Positions 11,947 to 23,690 of a DNA stretch of 64,000 nt are shown here, piece by piece; the first letter of the stretch is position 1, and every line of letters starts with the position of its first letter. The stretch covers positions 7,595,427 to 7,659,426 of the forward strand of contig NW_024881296.1 of NCBI RefSeq assembly GCF_018691265.1, given 5' to 3'. This DNA comes from Tyto alba. Lineage: Eukaryota; Chordata; Aves; Strigiformes; Tytonidae. The notes beneath the pieces are model-generated. The model saw only the letters and a program-made list of their open reading frames with translations, did not search any database and was not told the DNA's origin. The position numbers were made by a program, and so were the translations under genes.

Positions 11947-12475
11947 TAAGATATAAAAGTAACTATACTGGGTGATCCCAAAGGTCCACCCAGCATCCTG
12001 CCTTCAGCTGTGGCCAGCAACAGGTCCTTATGAAAGAGCATAAAAGGCAGGGCAGATGTAAAGTGGTACCCTCCCAGCTACTGTCTTTTTTAGGGTCTTT
12101 CCGAGCCAGAGGTTGTATCCAGACAGTCACGTTCCCTCACCACTGGTGATGTCATCAGACATGAATTTGCCTGATCCCTTTTAAAATTCATTTTTACATT
12201 TGGTCTCTGCAACTTCCATGAGCGGTTAGTTTCACAGTTTAATTAGATGTTATGAGAAAAGGTATTTCTTTCTCTTTGTTTTAAACCTGTTGCCTGATAA
12301 TTGGGGTGCCTTCTAATTCTCATAGTGGGTGGAAGATTGAGTAATTGTTCTCTGTTTACTTCAGTTATCATTAGAAACCTCTATTATCTCCCCTCTCAGC
12401 TGTCTCTTCTTTTCAGCTGAAGAGTCCAAGTCTAATTAATCTGTCCTCATTTCAGCAAGGCTGAAATCCAGCTCA
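11947..12475 (-). mobile_element. Ancient CR1-type LINE, 3' end fragment
   Basis: Read on the minus strand, the segment begins with a decayed end of the CR1 reverse-transcriptase frame (an RLGLFS-like stretch, then wording that corresponds to KRQL and EVYK in the family). It runs into a 3' untranslated part that includes GGACCTTTGGGATCACCCAGTATAG read right to left near 11965-11990. I recognise this from the CR1/L3-like repeats of turtles, crocodilians and birds, where the 3' end reads about 'ggacctttggtctgacccagtatgg'. The 5' part is missing, as is normal for LINE insertions. Many substitutions and small indels show that it is old. The right-hand boundary is approximate. Confidence 0.62.
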
Positions 12476-15400
12476 AAATAATTGCCGAGTGCGATCCTAG
12501 CACACTTGTCTAAATCATACCTACAAACCTTTGGAGGTTATTGTGCTACTTATGAAACCAATGGACATCTTTATAAGACCTGCTATGAACGCAAAGGGCA
12601 CATACAGAGTACTCAGAGCTGAAGGATAAAACAATAAATATGTAACACTTTTTCACATACTGTCACTTTTGATCAGATATAATGTGAAACTGAATATTCT
12701 GGTAAAGATTGGGTGCTTTTGTGTATTCAGGAAACTTGCATCTGGCACAGAAATGCCTGAGAAGATGCCAAGTAACATATGCTTCAATTCTGATTTCTGC
12801 AGAAGGAGAAAAATTAGGAGAGACAGACCTTTAATTGGCAAAGTTCAACAGTGGGAGTTCTGTGGTGGTCTGTTGTTTTCTGACATAGTTAAATCCAGTT
12901 GCCAAAGATTAGATTGGGTCATTGTACATCAAAAGCTAAGGTGCTTTGATAGGCATTTATAAGTACCTGAATATATTTTCAAGCTGTCAAGATTATATAA
13001 AATCATACTAGTAAATGAACCACAGATAGAAGAATGAATAGTTTAGATGTGCTTCATTTCAACTAGATGAATATCAAAATCCAACCTGGCTTTGACTAAA
13101 TTCCAAGGAAGAGTGTTCTGGCCTTTCATGATATTCTCCTCCATGTTACAGTCTGTGTTCTTTCAAACTAATCTTTTAATATTCACATCCACTACAGTAT
13201 GTAAAAAAGAGGCAGGTATAACTTACTGTATATATGCATACACACTTTACAATCAATTTATGGTTCCATAAACCAAATTAAGAATGAGATTTTGCTGAGC
13301 ATAGGTGGTTTCTGCAGTCATGAATCTCCAAATCTGCTGAAATATTTTGTGTAGATTTCAAGTGAAGTGGACTTTTTTTAGATTTCACATGTAACCATAG
13401 CACTGCAAGGTACTATATATTCAAAAATAATCTCAGCAGCCACAACATCAGTTTGATTAATATTATGTATAAAATTCTTCACAAAACCTGATCAGTGTCT
13501 GAACTCTTGTTCAGAAGCCACTTTTCCATCTGACAGTAGCTGTCTCCCACCTCCCATACGCACAAACTGTGTTTTCACTCCCTGGGTGGCTGTGGGGGGA
13601 GCCAGGAGTTTGGGTAGCTCTGGGCACTCGCAGGGCAGCAGCTCTTCAGCCTCCGGGGCTCCTGGTCCACCTCAGTGTAAGCTGTTCCAGTTTGTAGAAA
13701 CTTTGGAAGTACAAGGGGACCGTTCGGAACTGGAGGAAAACCACATTTTGAAACATCTAAATATTTTGTGAAATAAAACTGTCTTTGCTCAGCTCTAATG
13801 ATGAGGCAGATTTCATCTGAGCATTTTATGATGTGCAGAAATTTAATAACCTTTATAAACCAGAGATTTCATTTCTGTGATGAGTCCCAAAGTTTCAAAA
13901 GACTTTTAGATTTAGAATACGAGAGTTGTCCAGGCTGTGTAAGAGGGAATGGATGGAAAATCCTAGATGGAAATGTTGTATCTTAAAAAGAAAGAAAATA
14001 CAAGCTAGACACTGCTATGTAAAGAAAAACAACAGGCAGAGATAGGCAAAATAAGCAAAAATTGAAGGTGTGCCGTTTATAAACCCTGACGACTAATGAA
14101 CATCCAGATCTTGCAGCTTTGCATGTGGAAAAGTAGGATGTGAAAACACAGACAGGCACCCGAAGAGAGATGCTCTGCTGGCTCTGACCTTGCTTCTCAT
14201 GGGCCTCTTGTGCGGGGGCAGAAACCGGGCAGCGAGGAGTGGGGCAGCCCGTGTGTGAGCACCCTGACTTTGTTCACAGAGTCGCTTAGTCCTGGCCACC
14301 TGGAGCAGGTAGGCATCTTTCAGGAAGTTTCTTCACCATGAAGAAAACACTTGGTGGACTTAACCTTGGCACTTCTGGTTTAAAAAAAAAACAAAACAAC
14401 AAAAAAACAGGTCATACTTCCTTGCCTTATTTCCCCTTCATTGTCTTGCACAAATCAAGTGCAGCTTCATCCAACCGAGTATGAATTATCTCCTAGCTAG
14501 TCAGCAGTGCTTAGAAAAAATCTTGCTACAGCCAGCATCTTTTAAACTGCTTAATATTTTCCACATTGTGAAGGTTATTTGTCCAGTGGCTGCCACCTGC
14601 CTCCTCCTCATCCTTCTTTTAAATTAATAAAAACCATGGCTATTAATATATCCAAGGAACTTGGTATATTTAGGAGACATCATGCTACTTGGTTATGAAA
14701 AATTGATTCACAGACTCCTGAAACCGAAAGAAAGCTGCCTAATTCAGCAAAACCAATCATCCCAATGTTCATACAGTAGCAAACTAAAAATTAATTCAGA
14801 CTTTGGGATAGAGTCCCACATCACTCTTTTCTTCTTTGCTTTTCTAAAAGCAATGTAATGTCTTTATTTATGTTAAAATAACTTTAGTAAGCTTCTTGTT
14901 CTGGAATTGGGCTACATTTCAAGGCACACATTTGAGGAAATCTAAATTCTGATATATCAATGGTGGTAGGCTGAGATATCACCTTTAGGATTCAGAAGGC
15001 TGGCACAGGGACACCAGTTCGCCGTGAGGCTGATCTCTTGAGTAGCCTACAGCTGAACACAAAACCTGCCTCTTGCAGGTAGCTGAAAACAAAAATCCTG
15101 AGGCTTCTGAGGTGTGGGGCTACTGATGAATGACACGTGAAAGCAGATAGAAATGTGCTGGTCTTGAGCTTTCATCTGCTAGTTCCTTATGAGTGCAAAA
15201 TGGATTTGCAGTGCAGCTGAGGACAAACCAGTTTTACAAGCACTGAGCACTGGTGTAAACAATTACCCAATTACTTGGGCTGGGTGTTAGCAGGAAACAG
15301 ATACTGATGTGGCAGGAATTTCTTAGCTCCTCCCTTCCTTTCTGCTCACCTGAGTACCAAGGAACGAATTGGGATACATCAGTGGCTCACTCCAAGCCCC

Positions 15401-18400
15401 ATGGAAATGTCTTTCATCTTGTACATGTGTCGCTATATTATGGAGCTGGTGACCTGCTCCCTCGATCTCTGTTTTGCTTTGTTTTTCAAGTATGAAGCAT
15501 TACAGGTGTGTTGCACAGTATAATTACTGCGTAAAGCAATAAGGGAGAAAAGAATCAAAGCCAACATGCAGAAGTAAGAAATGCATCTATCAGGGAGTAC
15601 AGCCTTAATCTGCGGTGGGTTTGTGCCTGCACTGATATTTGTCGGTGAGAAGTGTATGTTCTTACATGCATCCGCATGATTCCTGGTTGTTTTTCTTTTA
15701 TGTGTCTGTACAAAGACATGGTTTTCCCTGTATTAGTGTGCCCTGGATAGGTGTGATCCTCCAACAAGGAGACAGTGAGGCTGTGTCAATATAGCAGCAG
15801 ACACGCTGGGGTGGCAGGATTGTTATCAGCAACTGCTCATAATGCAGCAGGGCAGCTCTCAGAAACACCTGCCGAGTGCCAGGCCCTGAGAAAGCTGCTT
15901 CTAATATACCCTGAAGCAAGCAACAAGGTTTATTTTGGTCAGTCTGTGGCTCTTGTAATTACAGAAGATGCTGCAATTTTGGAAAGCAGATATCTTCTTT
16001 ATTAAAAAACCCCACAACTCTCCACCAAGTACACACAAAGGTGTAGAAACAGTGATGTGGAACACAAAGTGCTGGAACATATAGCTTTTATATAGTGATC
16101 ATTTTGTGTTAATGGTCACGAACTTCCATGCACTGAGAGGCAGATTTTCCTTGCTGTGCTTAGTGCAGATATAGCACAAGGAGAAAAATAATGTCTATTG
16201 ATTCACTGATCTGGTAAGTAATAGATTTTTTCGGCAATCTTTCCAAGAGTAAAAGAAAAGAATGTCATTTATTGCATGCTAGAGATGCAACGCGGAGACA
16301 GTAGATCCAGGAGACTGCGTGTCGTACTCATTTCTATACAGCTACACACGTATTAGTAGTTTAAAATTTGAGCTTTAATACATTGCATTATCAGTATCTC
16401 ACCTTTAACTCAATTACCCACTAATTAGACCTTCCATTAAAATACAATCAGAATCACAGGAACTTCTATAAATTTTAAAAAAGTAAAGTAGTTTTCACTT
16501 TCTATTTATATTATTTCAAACAAGCATCACAGGATAACTCAGTCACTGGATTAAGGTACAGAGCTGTATCTTAATAAAAAATGCCAAAAACCTGCTGTGA
16601 TTTATCCACAGATGTGAGAGGGGAAACTGAGAAACCAGCCTCACTTCCATTTTAAAGGCTCTCTGTAAAGATTCCCCCTTGTACAACAGTGCCCCTCCAC
16701 AGACCTTGTGACCCTGCTCCCACAGCAAGGGGTCTTCTGGCTCGTGCAGATCACACTAATGAGTGGGTCAGTTCTCTGACCCATCACTTACGTAAACTGA
16801 GTCATCAACTCCACCGCGGATGAACTGATGCTTCCCTTCCTCATGGTGCGCCGGGAGGCTAAAGATCCCCCATGAGTAGGTGGGACTCCTCTACAGGCAG
16901 AGAGCATCTACACACAGCCCTAAACCAGGCAGGGCAGAAGCTCTGAGGGCTGCAGCTCTTCTGCTGCTGGTGTTTGCAGCGGTGGCCGATGCACACCGTG
17001 CTGCAGGGATGCACTGTGCAACTGCCCAGCCTCTCCTCCCCTGCCTTCCCACCCTAGTTCACCTCTCCCTGTGTCCAGCTCAGCAAAGACCCACCTTTGG
17101 AGGAGGCCACTGGGGCTGGTCCACTCAAGTAAGTGAAAGCAGAATTGAATCACCAGTTTTTCAAGGGGCTTCCCTAGGAAAATGGCTTTGTTTACATACA
17201 GCTGCTGCTTATGCTCAAAATGTATAAGCTGAAGAAGAGCATTTCTTTGTCAGCAAGCTCTGGCTGAGAATTTACTTTCTTCCTTTGCAGATCCCCCTGG
17301 ATCTACTCCATTTCCTCCTGCTCATTGTGCAATTATGAACTGCAATGGGAAAGTGATTGTTCAATCCAATACTGAGGCCTCTGTGGATGGGCACTTCATT
17401 TCTCTCGTATCTGTTGTAAACGCAAGTCCCCACATCTATTCCCCTGGTGCAATGCTCTCCTGTGCTGCTGAGAAAGTCATTACCCTTCTCAGGGAATAGC
17501 TACGTGGCATGCAGTCGTCAAAGGCCTAAAAAGACAAAAAGCTGTTACTTTTGAAACAAGAAGAAAAGAAATAGGAAAGCAATTTTTGGAAGCTGCAGCA
17601 GTTTTCTCAAGGACAGCTGTAAATGGAACTCACTGCATACAAACAGAAGCCAGTACTGATGACAAGAAAGCAACAAATAAACAAGTCAACAACAATGCCA
17701 ACAAAAAAGTATTTTGCTGCCAAGAAAATACTTTATTTCTCATTAGCATAATTATTGCTTAGAGTTTCAACTCCAAATGCCACAAACAATTTAAAAGTTA
17801 TGTTATGCTTAAATATTTAGTCATTTTTTGGCAAGAAGGCAGGCTTAGGGAGAGCAGAGTATGAATAGCATTGTTGCCTTGTTCTATAAAGTCATCTCCC
17901 TCATTAGAGGAATTACCCTTTTGCATTGCCGGGCTGATGGCAGCTCCAAACCTGATAGAAACCAACATGAGCCCCTTGAAGTAGAGCTAGCCGTGCCAAG
18001 TTGCAGTGGCAGAAGCTTTTAGATTTTAAGACACAAGATGCTGAAAACGGAACCAAGGATTTCCACCAAAAAGAATTTCACACTACACTTTTCACTCCCA
18101 GGGAAAGGTTGGGAGAGGCACAGAGCTAAGATCTAGTCAAGGAAAAGCCCTTAGATTTTGTTTTAAATAGATATTGCTTCATCTACTTCTCAAACCTTAT
18201 GGTGTATGTACACACAAACTAGACATCGAGATGGACTGTGACCTGAAGTTTGGTGTCAGCTCAGAAGGAAGCAAAAGAACGAGCAGTTGGAACTCCCTTA
18301 AACCAGAGAAAAGAGAGAGGACTGCATTTCCCAGTCTTCCCAGTCCTTCTCGAGGCACTGCTTTCAAGTGTGTCTAAAATTACCACATAACTCTCCAAAT

Positions 18401-21400
18401 GTAAGCTCAGATTTAGGCAGTGAAAAATCTACACAAAGACAGTAATTTTTACCTTGCCGGATCCATTCCCTTTAACTAGGAACATAGATACTGGTGTTTT
18501 GAGAAAAAATTACCTTCCTGAGTCTTTTATTGGACAGCATATTTTTGCCTATATGCTGCACTTTTTGCTCCTAAGGCTGGTCCACATCTTTTCCAACATA
18601 AATTGAAGGAAGCTTTGCTGGTAGCTTCCCTAGGATTAAGGTTCTGAAGTTGAGCGAGTCATGTACAATAGATCTACCTTCTGAGAAGTGCCATCAATTA
18701 AAAACAAGGTACGCCGGAGGAAAGTGCTCTGGCAGTGACTCACCATAGGAAGGACCTTTCAGAGCCAAGTCCACCCTTGTTTTATTTCAGGGGGCTTCTG
18801 GGGCATTACCTTTGAAAATCGGTTCTTAGACATGACAAATGCTATCAGCTTAAAGAGCTATGGACTATGGTAGGCACCGAATTGCTGCAATGCTGCTCTG
18901 GCTTTTTCCGAGTCTGTTGATAGCTGGTGGCTATAATTAACAGAGTCCTTTATGCAATTACCATGTCCCTGAGAGAAATCAATGCCACAGCATTGTTTTA
19001 CCTTCCTCCCTTTACCTAGAATTCTGTAAATTCAAATGCACACGCAGCCACGAACATCAGGCTTTGAACCATATTTTATAGAGCTTCACTAATGTATTAC
19101 AGTGTTTCAGCTGTAGTACAAGATGATGGGGTATAAATATGTATGCTCGTATAATTGCCTGGGGAGACTTCAGGATTGGAAATCTTTAACAGATTAGACA
19201 GATGTTTATCAGGTATGACACAGTATCATTTATCCAGTTGGTTGGTCTAGAAGCCCGGTGGAGGTCCCTGTTTTCCTTATTTTGCAATGATTCTGTCCAT
19301 GTGGGATGATCATGTTACCTACAAATAGTTTGGTAAACCGGAGGACCAATAAAGCTTAATTGGACTCCTGTGTGGATTCCCTTACATCTAATAAAGTGGA
19401 TGGTACTTACAATTTTTTCAGAAAAATCATGTACAGAAAATACTTCCTCCACATAGTTTTCTGTTGATGTAAATCGTACAGGACCAGAATACCTCTGAGA
19501 CCTCCAAAGATGTGATTGAAATTGGCTGTTTAGTACAATAGTTATTAGACAAGGGCTGACACACCTACACACAAGCAAGCACAGAGGGTGATCAGGCGAG
19601 CCTTATTGCACCATGAAATCAGGCTGAAATGCAAAGCTGATGCAGCAACCTTATCTGGCAATTTAACAAATGACTACTCTGTGGGGGAAACAGGAAGCTG
19701 TACATAAGGTTTTAATTATACTGATTATGGAGTGGACTTTTTAGTGCATTGCAGCCATGATCTTGTGATAATCAGACAATGCAAAGCCATCAGAAGCTCT
19801 TCTTAACAATTTGTCATTTATTTTGTGTCACTGGATTAGGGTAAAGGAACCCGAGTGTGCCAATGTATCTGATTTCTTTATAGTAGGCATCACTGGTAAA
19901 ACAACTAAGGACTGTAATATGTACTAAGGCCTTATTAAATGGGATTAAAATAGGATATGGATTAGTAGCATGAATTTTATGTGGAATTTTATTTTTGTAT
20001 GCTTCAACACCTGCACCAGAAAGCAGGATGAGCACTGCAAGTGATAAACTCATGCATGAGTTCAGTGCCGATGATTTCTGTTTATAAGTGGTAGAAGTTT
20101 TGGGGTTGCATTTGAACTTCTGTGTAACAATGCAAGACATCTCCTGTCAGAAAATCACAGGAGAACATACTAAGGAATGTTAGTTACCTGTTGTTTTTCA
20201 TAAAACTCACACTCAGTAGTGACAAATAAATGCGCGAAGTTGAGCGGGGAATTTTCCTGAATCTCAGGCGTTGTTGCAAGTCACCATTAAAAAGTGGGTC
20301 TGATCCCTGAGAACATGAAAGAGGGATCACATCAGGGAACAGCATCCTCGTTAAGGCAGAGAGTGATGCACGTCACATCCTGTGGAGGAAGAAACTATGC
20401 CTCTTTTCCCATATCTTCTGCTGACACAAGAGGGAAAGCCAGTAAAGTCACAGGAATCACAGTGAGACCAGGTTAGAGGAATTAATGGGGCACTGTGTGG
20501 AGCTATCTAAAAAAGTACAAGGTATTAAACCAAAACTGACCAAGAGATTCCAGTTTGTCTTCCTGCTGTGGTCCTTCCTGTTCCCAACTGGTGCAGGGCT
20601 TGCTTTCTCGTTTATAGAGTTTCATTCAAATTTATCTCTAGGGTTCCTGAACAAGAAAGGTGTAGATGACCAAGGGGTGTTCATGGCAGAGTTAGATGGG
20701 AATATTTTGCTCAGCTGTCTTTCATTTGCCTGCAGTAGGTCTTCCCTTCTGACTAAATGCCAAAATGCTGCCTGTAAAATAAGTGGGATGTGCATGGGAA
20801 TTCAGAACTGCAAACAGGCTAAGGAAAAAATATGCCACTGATATCTGCTGCAGATTTTTGCAGAGAGGCTAAAGCTGTTTAAACTGCCACTTAGGCTTCT
20901 CCTGCCTTCCTCTGCACACATGCATTAAGAGGCATCAACCGGGGGAAGCCACTGGGATTTGATGTTCCTAGCCTGATTCCAGCTGATTAAATGAGTAGGC
21001 TGAAAGCCAGTGGAAGCAGGCCCTGGAAGCAGAAGTTAATAAAGATTATTTGCCCATTCAGTGGCTTGGGGTCTTCTGTTGTCCCATCTTACCCACTGAT
21101 GGCCTTTGCTGGTCTCGGAGATGGAAGGTCATGAGGCTGAGTACCTGTTTCCAGACTGAACGGGGACTGTGAGATCTCTACTCTTACTCCAGCTCAAAAT
21201 GGTGAGGGGAAACGTGCTGTCTGTTGTCCACCCCTCTGCCCTTCTCTGGGATGTTTCTTCAGAGCTGGAAGGATGAACACAGCATGATGCTGGGAACGGC
21301 AGCACACAGCCAGCTCTGTCCCGGCTGGGCTGCTTAGGAGGGGCAGAGCAGCGAAGAAGATGCTTCCTTCTGCTTTTTTGGCATGTTTGGTTTTATTAGC

Positions 21401-22911
21401 AGTCTATAGGAAAATACTGTATGGAAAATAGTTTTTCCCTTGCTTTCCTAAACTCCCTGGTGCCACCCTTTGATAGCGCATGGTGTACTTACGCTTGATA
21501 CAAGCCCACAGTAGCTGGGGTAGGTAGTGTTTTAATATTTCATATGTGGTCTGCTTGTCAGAGCTGTTTTCTCTCTCATCACACCAGTACACCGGGGCTT
21601 TTCTTACGCGATGACTGGAACGCTTCCTCCAGACCACCCTGTGTACAGTCTCTCCGTGCTGCTTTCAGAGCCCAGGCAGCGGGTGCAAATGATCAAGGAT
21701 GCATAAATCTTCATCAGTGAGTGAAGAAGGCAAGGCTGGTATGCAATGGAAGGGTGAACCACTGGTCTCTGGATATCTCATTGTCTTGTCCTCCAATGGC
21801 TATTTTAGCAGATTGATCCTATTTCAGGAGCTTTTTGAGGTATACCTACTCTACAGTTCTCTGCTGGTTCCTGTTAACAAAACAGATTCTTGCCAGGGAT
21901 CATTTCTGATCAAAGGATTAAGGCACAAGGATGAAATCGAGAGGGAATCACTTTTGATTTCCTAGTCTTTAGATGCATGAAAGATGGTTTCTTAGCTCTG
22001 GAGTCAGGAAAACCTTATCTGTGCTGATATGTGTTATGGCTTCATCCAGCTGCTGAAGAAAAGAGGCTTCACTCCCTTTGAAGTTTACCCGTCTGAGCTT
22101 AGTGCTGGTATAAGCAATGGAAGTGGCAGCTTTGCCCTTTGAAGATGCCTCATTTCTGTCTCAGAGTTTCCTTAATTTCTTCCCTTGGAAGCTGATGGAG
22201 TTAAGGGAATACAGAGCCAGCAAGAACTCAATATCAGGAAGGCTCTAAACGTCCTGGTAATAAGCACACTGTAATAACGTGACTGGAGCAGTAGCATCAG
22301 CAGCGGCAGGTTTCATCGCATCCATCGCTGGTGAAAAACACTTTTATTTCCCCTGGTCTCTCCATGGAGTGTTGCAGTGTGAAACAAAGGGGGATTTTCA
22401 CATCATCTGCAGCCAGGCACTAGTTCAGATACCCAGATGAATGGGTTGCCACCCCTCAGAGACTCCTGGATCTTCATTTAAACCACTGTCTTCTGGAGGT
22501 GACTCCCTCGCCATGACTACAGAAGGACATGTCTTGTAACTTAACACTGCCATTAGGTACATAAAGCCAGATGTTGCAAACACCCTACAGCACAACATCA
22601 CAGCAATTCAGACTCCACAATTCCTCTAGCTCCTTTGAGACAAGTATTACTGGACCCATTACATCATATATTTTACTTTTTTCATTTACTCTTTCTGTGT
22701 TCTTAATCAGCAATTATTTTTACAGCATCATGCTTACTTCCTGATCATTCAAACTTCTTTTCTTTATTTAATACACAACAGACAGATGTAAAAAAAAAAA
22801 AAAAATAGTCAGCCTCTTCCAGCCATTTTGAATCACCATTAATTTCATCCGTTTCTCATTTTTAATTGTCCTGTTATCTCTTTAGCTCCATTCCCACTCC
22901 AATATATTAGG

Positions 22912-22934
22912 AAAAAACAAAACAAAACAAAACA
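22912..22934. repeat. (CAAAA)n microsatellite
   Basis: About four tandem copies of CAAAA. Confidence 0.75.
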
Positions 22935-23263
22935 ACCAAGCCAACCTTCTCGTTTCTCCTAGCCCCTTGGCTAACGGTAACTCATTCTGGGGTTTTAATT
23001 ACATTTTTAATTAAGGCTGCCACAATCCTATTGGCTCCAAGGCTTTCATCATGCACAGTATATTTTAGCATGCAATGCAGTACACTCTGATCAGCAGCAA
23101 CAGCCTCTCACAGAGGCTGTAGGGACAGAGCAGAGCACGTAACGCTGTCTGCTTTAAGAACCTGGGCAGGGAATAAGGAGATGTTAGTTTCTTATCTGCC
23201 TCATGTGATTGGGTTTCATTTAGCCACCTCATCATTGTCTCAGTGCTCTGCCTGTAAAATACC

Positions 23264-23279
23264 CTCTCTCTCTCTCTCT
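23264..23279. repeat. (CT)8 microsatellite
   Basis: Eight tandem CT units, just before a GC-rich patch. Confidence 0.8.
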
Positions 23280-23289
23280 TATCTGCTAG

Positions 23290-23690
23290 TTGCGTGATTT
23301 ACCGAAACCCCCCATGCCTTGGTTTGATCCCCCTGCTGTTAATCAGCGGGTTCTTTGCCCCGTGCCCTCTCGCAGGCACCAAACAGCCCTGCCCTGCCCT
23401 GCCCTGCCCCGGCGCTGGCACTTCTGGCCCTTGCAGGATGCCGGGCCGGCCGCCTTCTCCCACGTGCAGCTGCCTGCCCGTACCCGAAACCCTCATCTAC
23501 TGCACAGAGCCTGAAAGCAGATGGAGCGACGTGGCTGACGGTCCAGACCTAAACCTTCCCCTTCCTCTACGTGTGTCTGCGCATCCTTCGTGTGACCCCG
23601 GACGGGAGCACGCGCTCTCTGCTGCGAGCACACAGAAACCCCATCCCGGCCCTGCTGAGCGTTGCGGCTGTGCCACCTGAAGCAGAGCAG
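23290..23690. other. CpG-rich patch of unknown role
   Basis: This 400-base patch is far richer in G+C and CpG than its surroundings, especially 23430-23660. It holds overlapping open frames on both strands, up to 128 codons (23294-23680, plus). The frame is rich in P, C and R and shows no domain I know. It also contains a (GCCCT)n run at 23386-23410. It could be a small unmethylated regulatory island, the first exon of an unannotated non-coding transcript, or simply a GC-rich fluctuation. Confidence 0.4.
23386..23410. repeat. (GCCCT)n short tandem repeat
   Basis: About five tandem GCCCT units within the CpG-rich patch. Confidence 0.75.

Larger units (their letters stand above)
12476..23289. 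other. Non-coding DNA
   Basis: No gene is supported in about 10.8 kb. Frames of 60-118 codons (for example 12669-12962, 16880-17227, 20485-20841) have no recognisable domain. Short A or T runs and (CAAAA)n at 22912-22934 are present. AT-rich patches with TAATTA-like homeodomain words occur near 18930-18960 and 22990-23020. Confidence 0.55.

Noticed and set aside
23294..23680. 128-codon frame as a protein-coding gene
   Set aside because: Several frames on both strands overlap it and it is rich in P, C and R from GC-rich DNA. I kept the CpG patch as a finding but not the protein.
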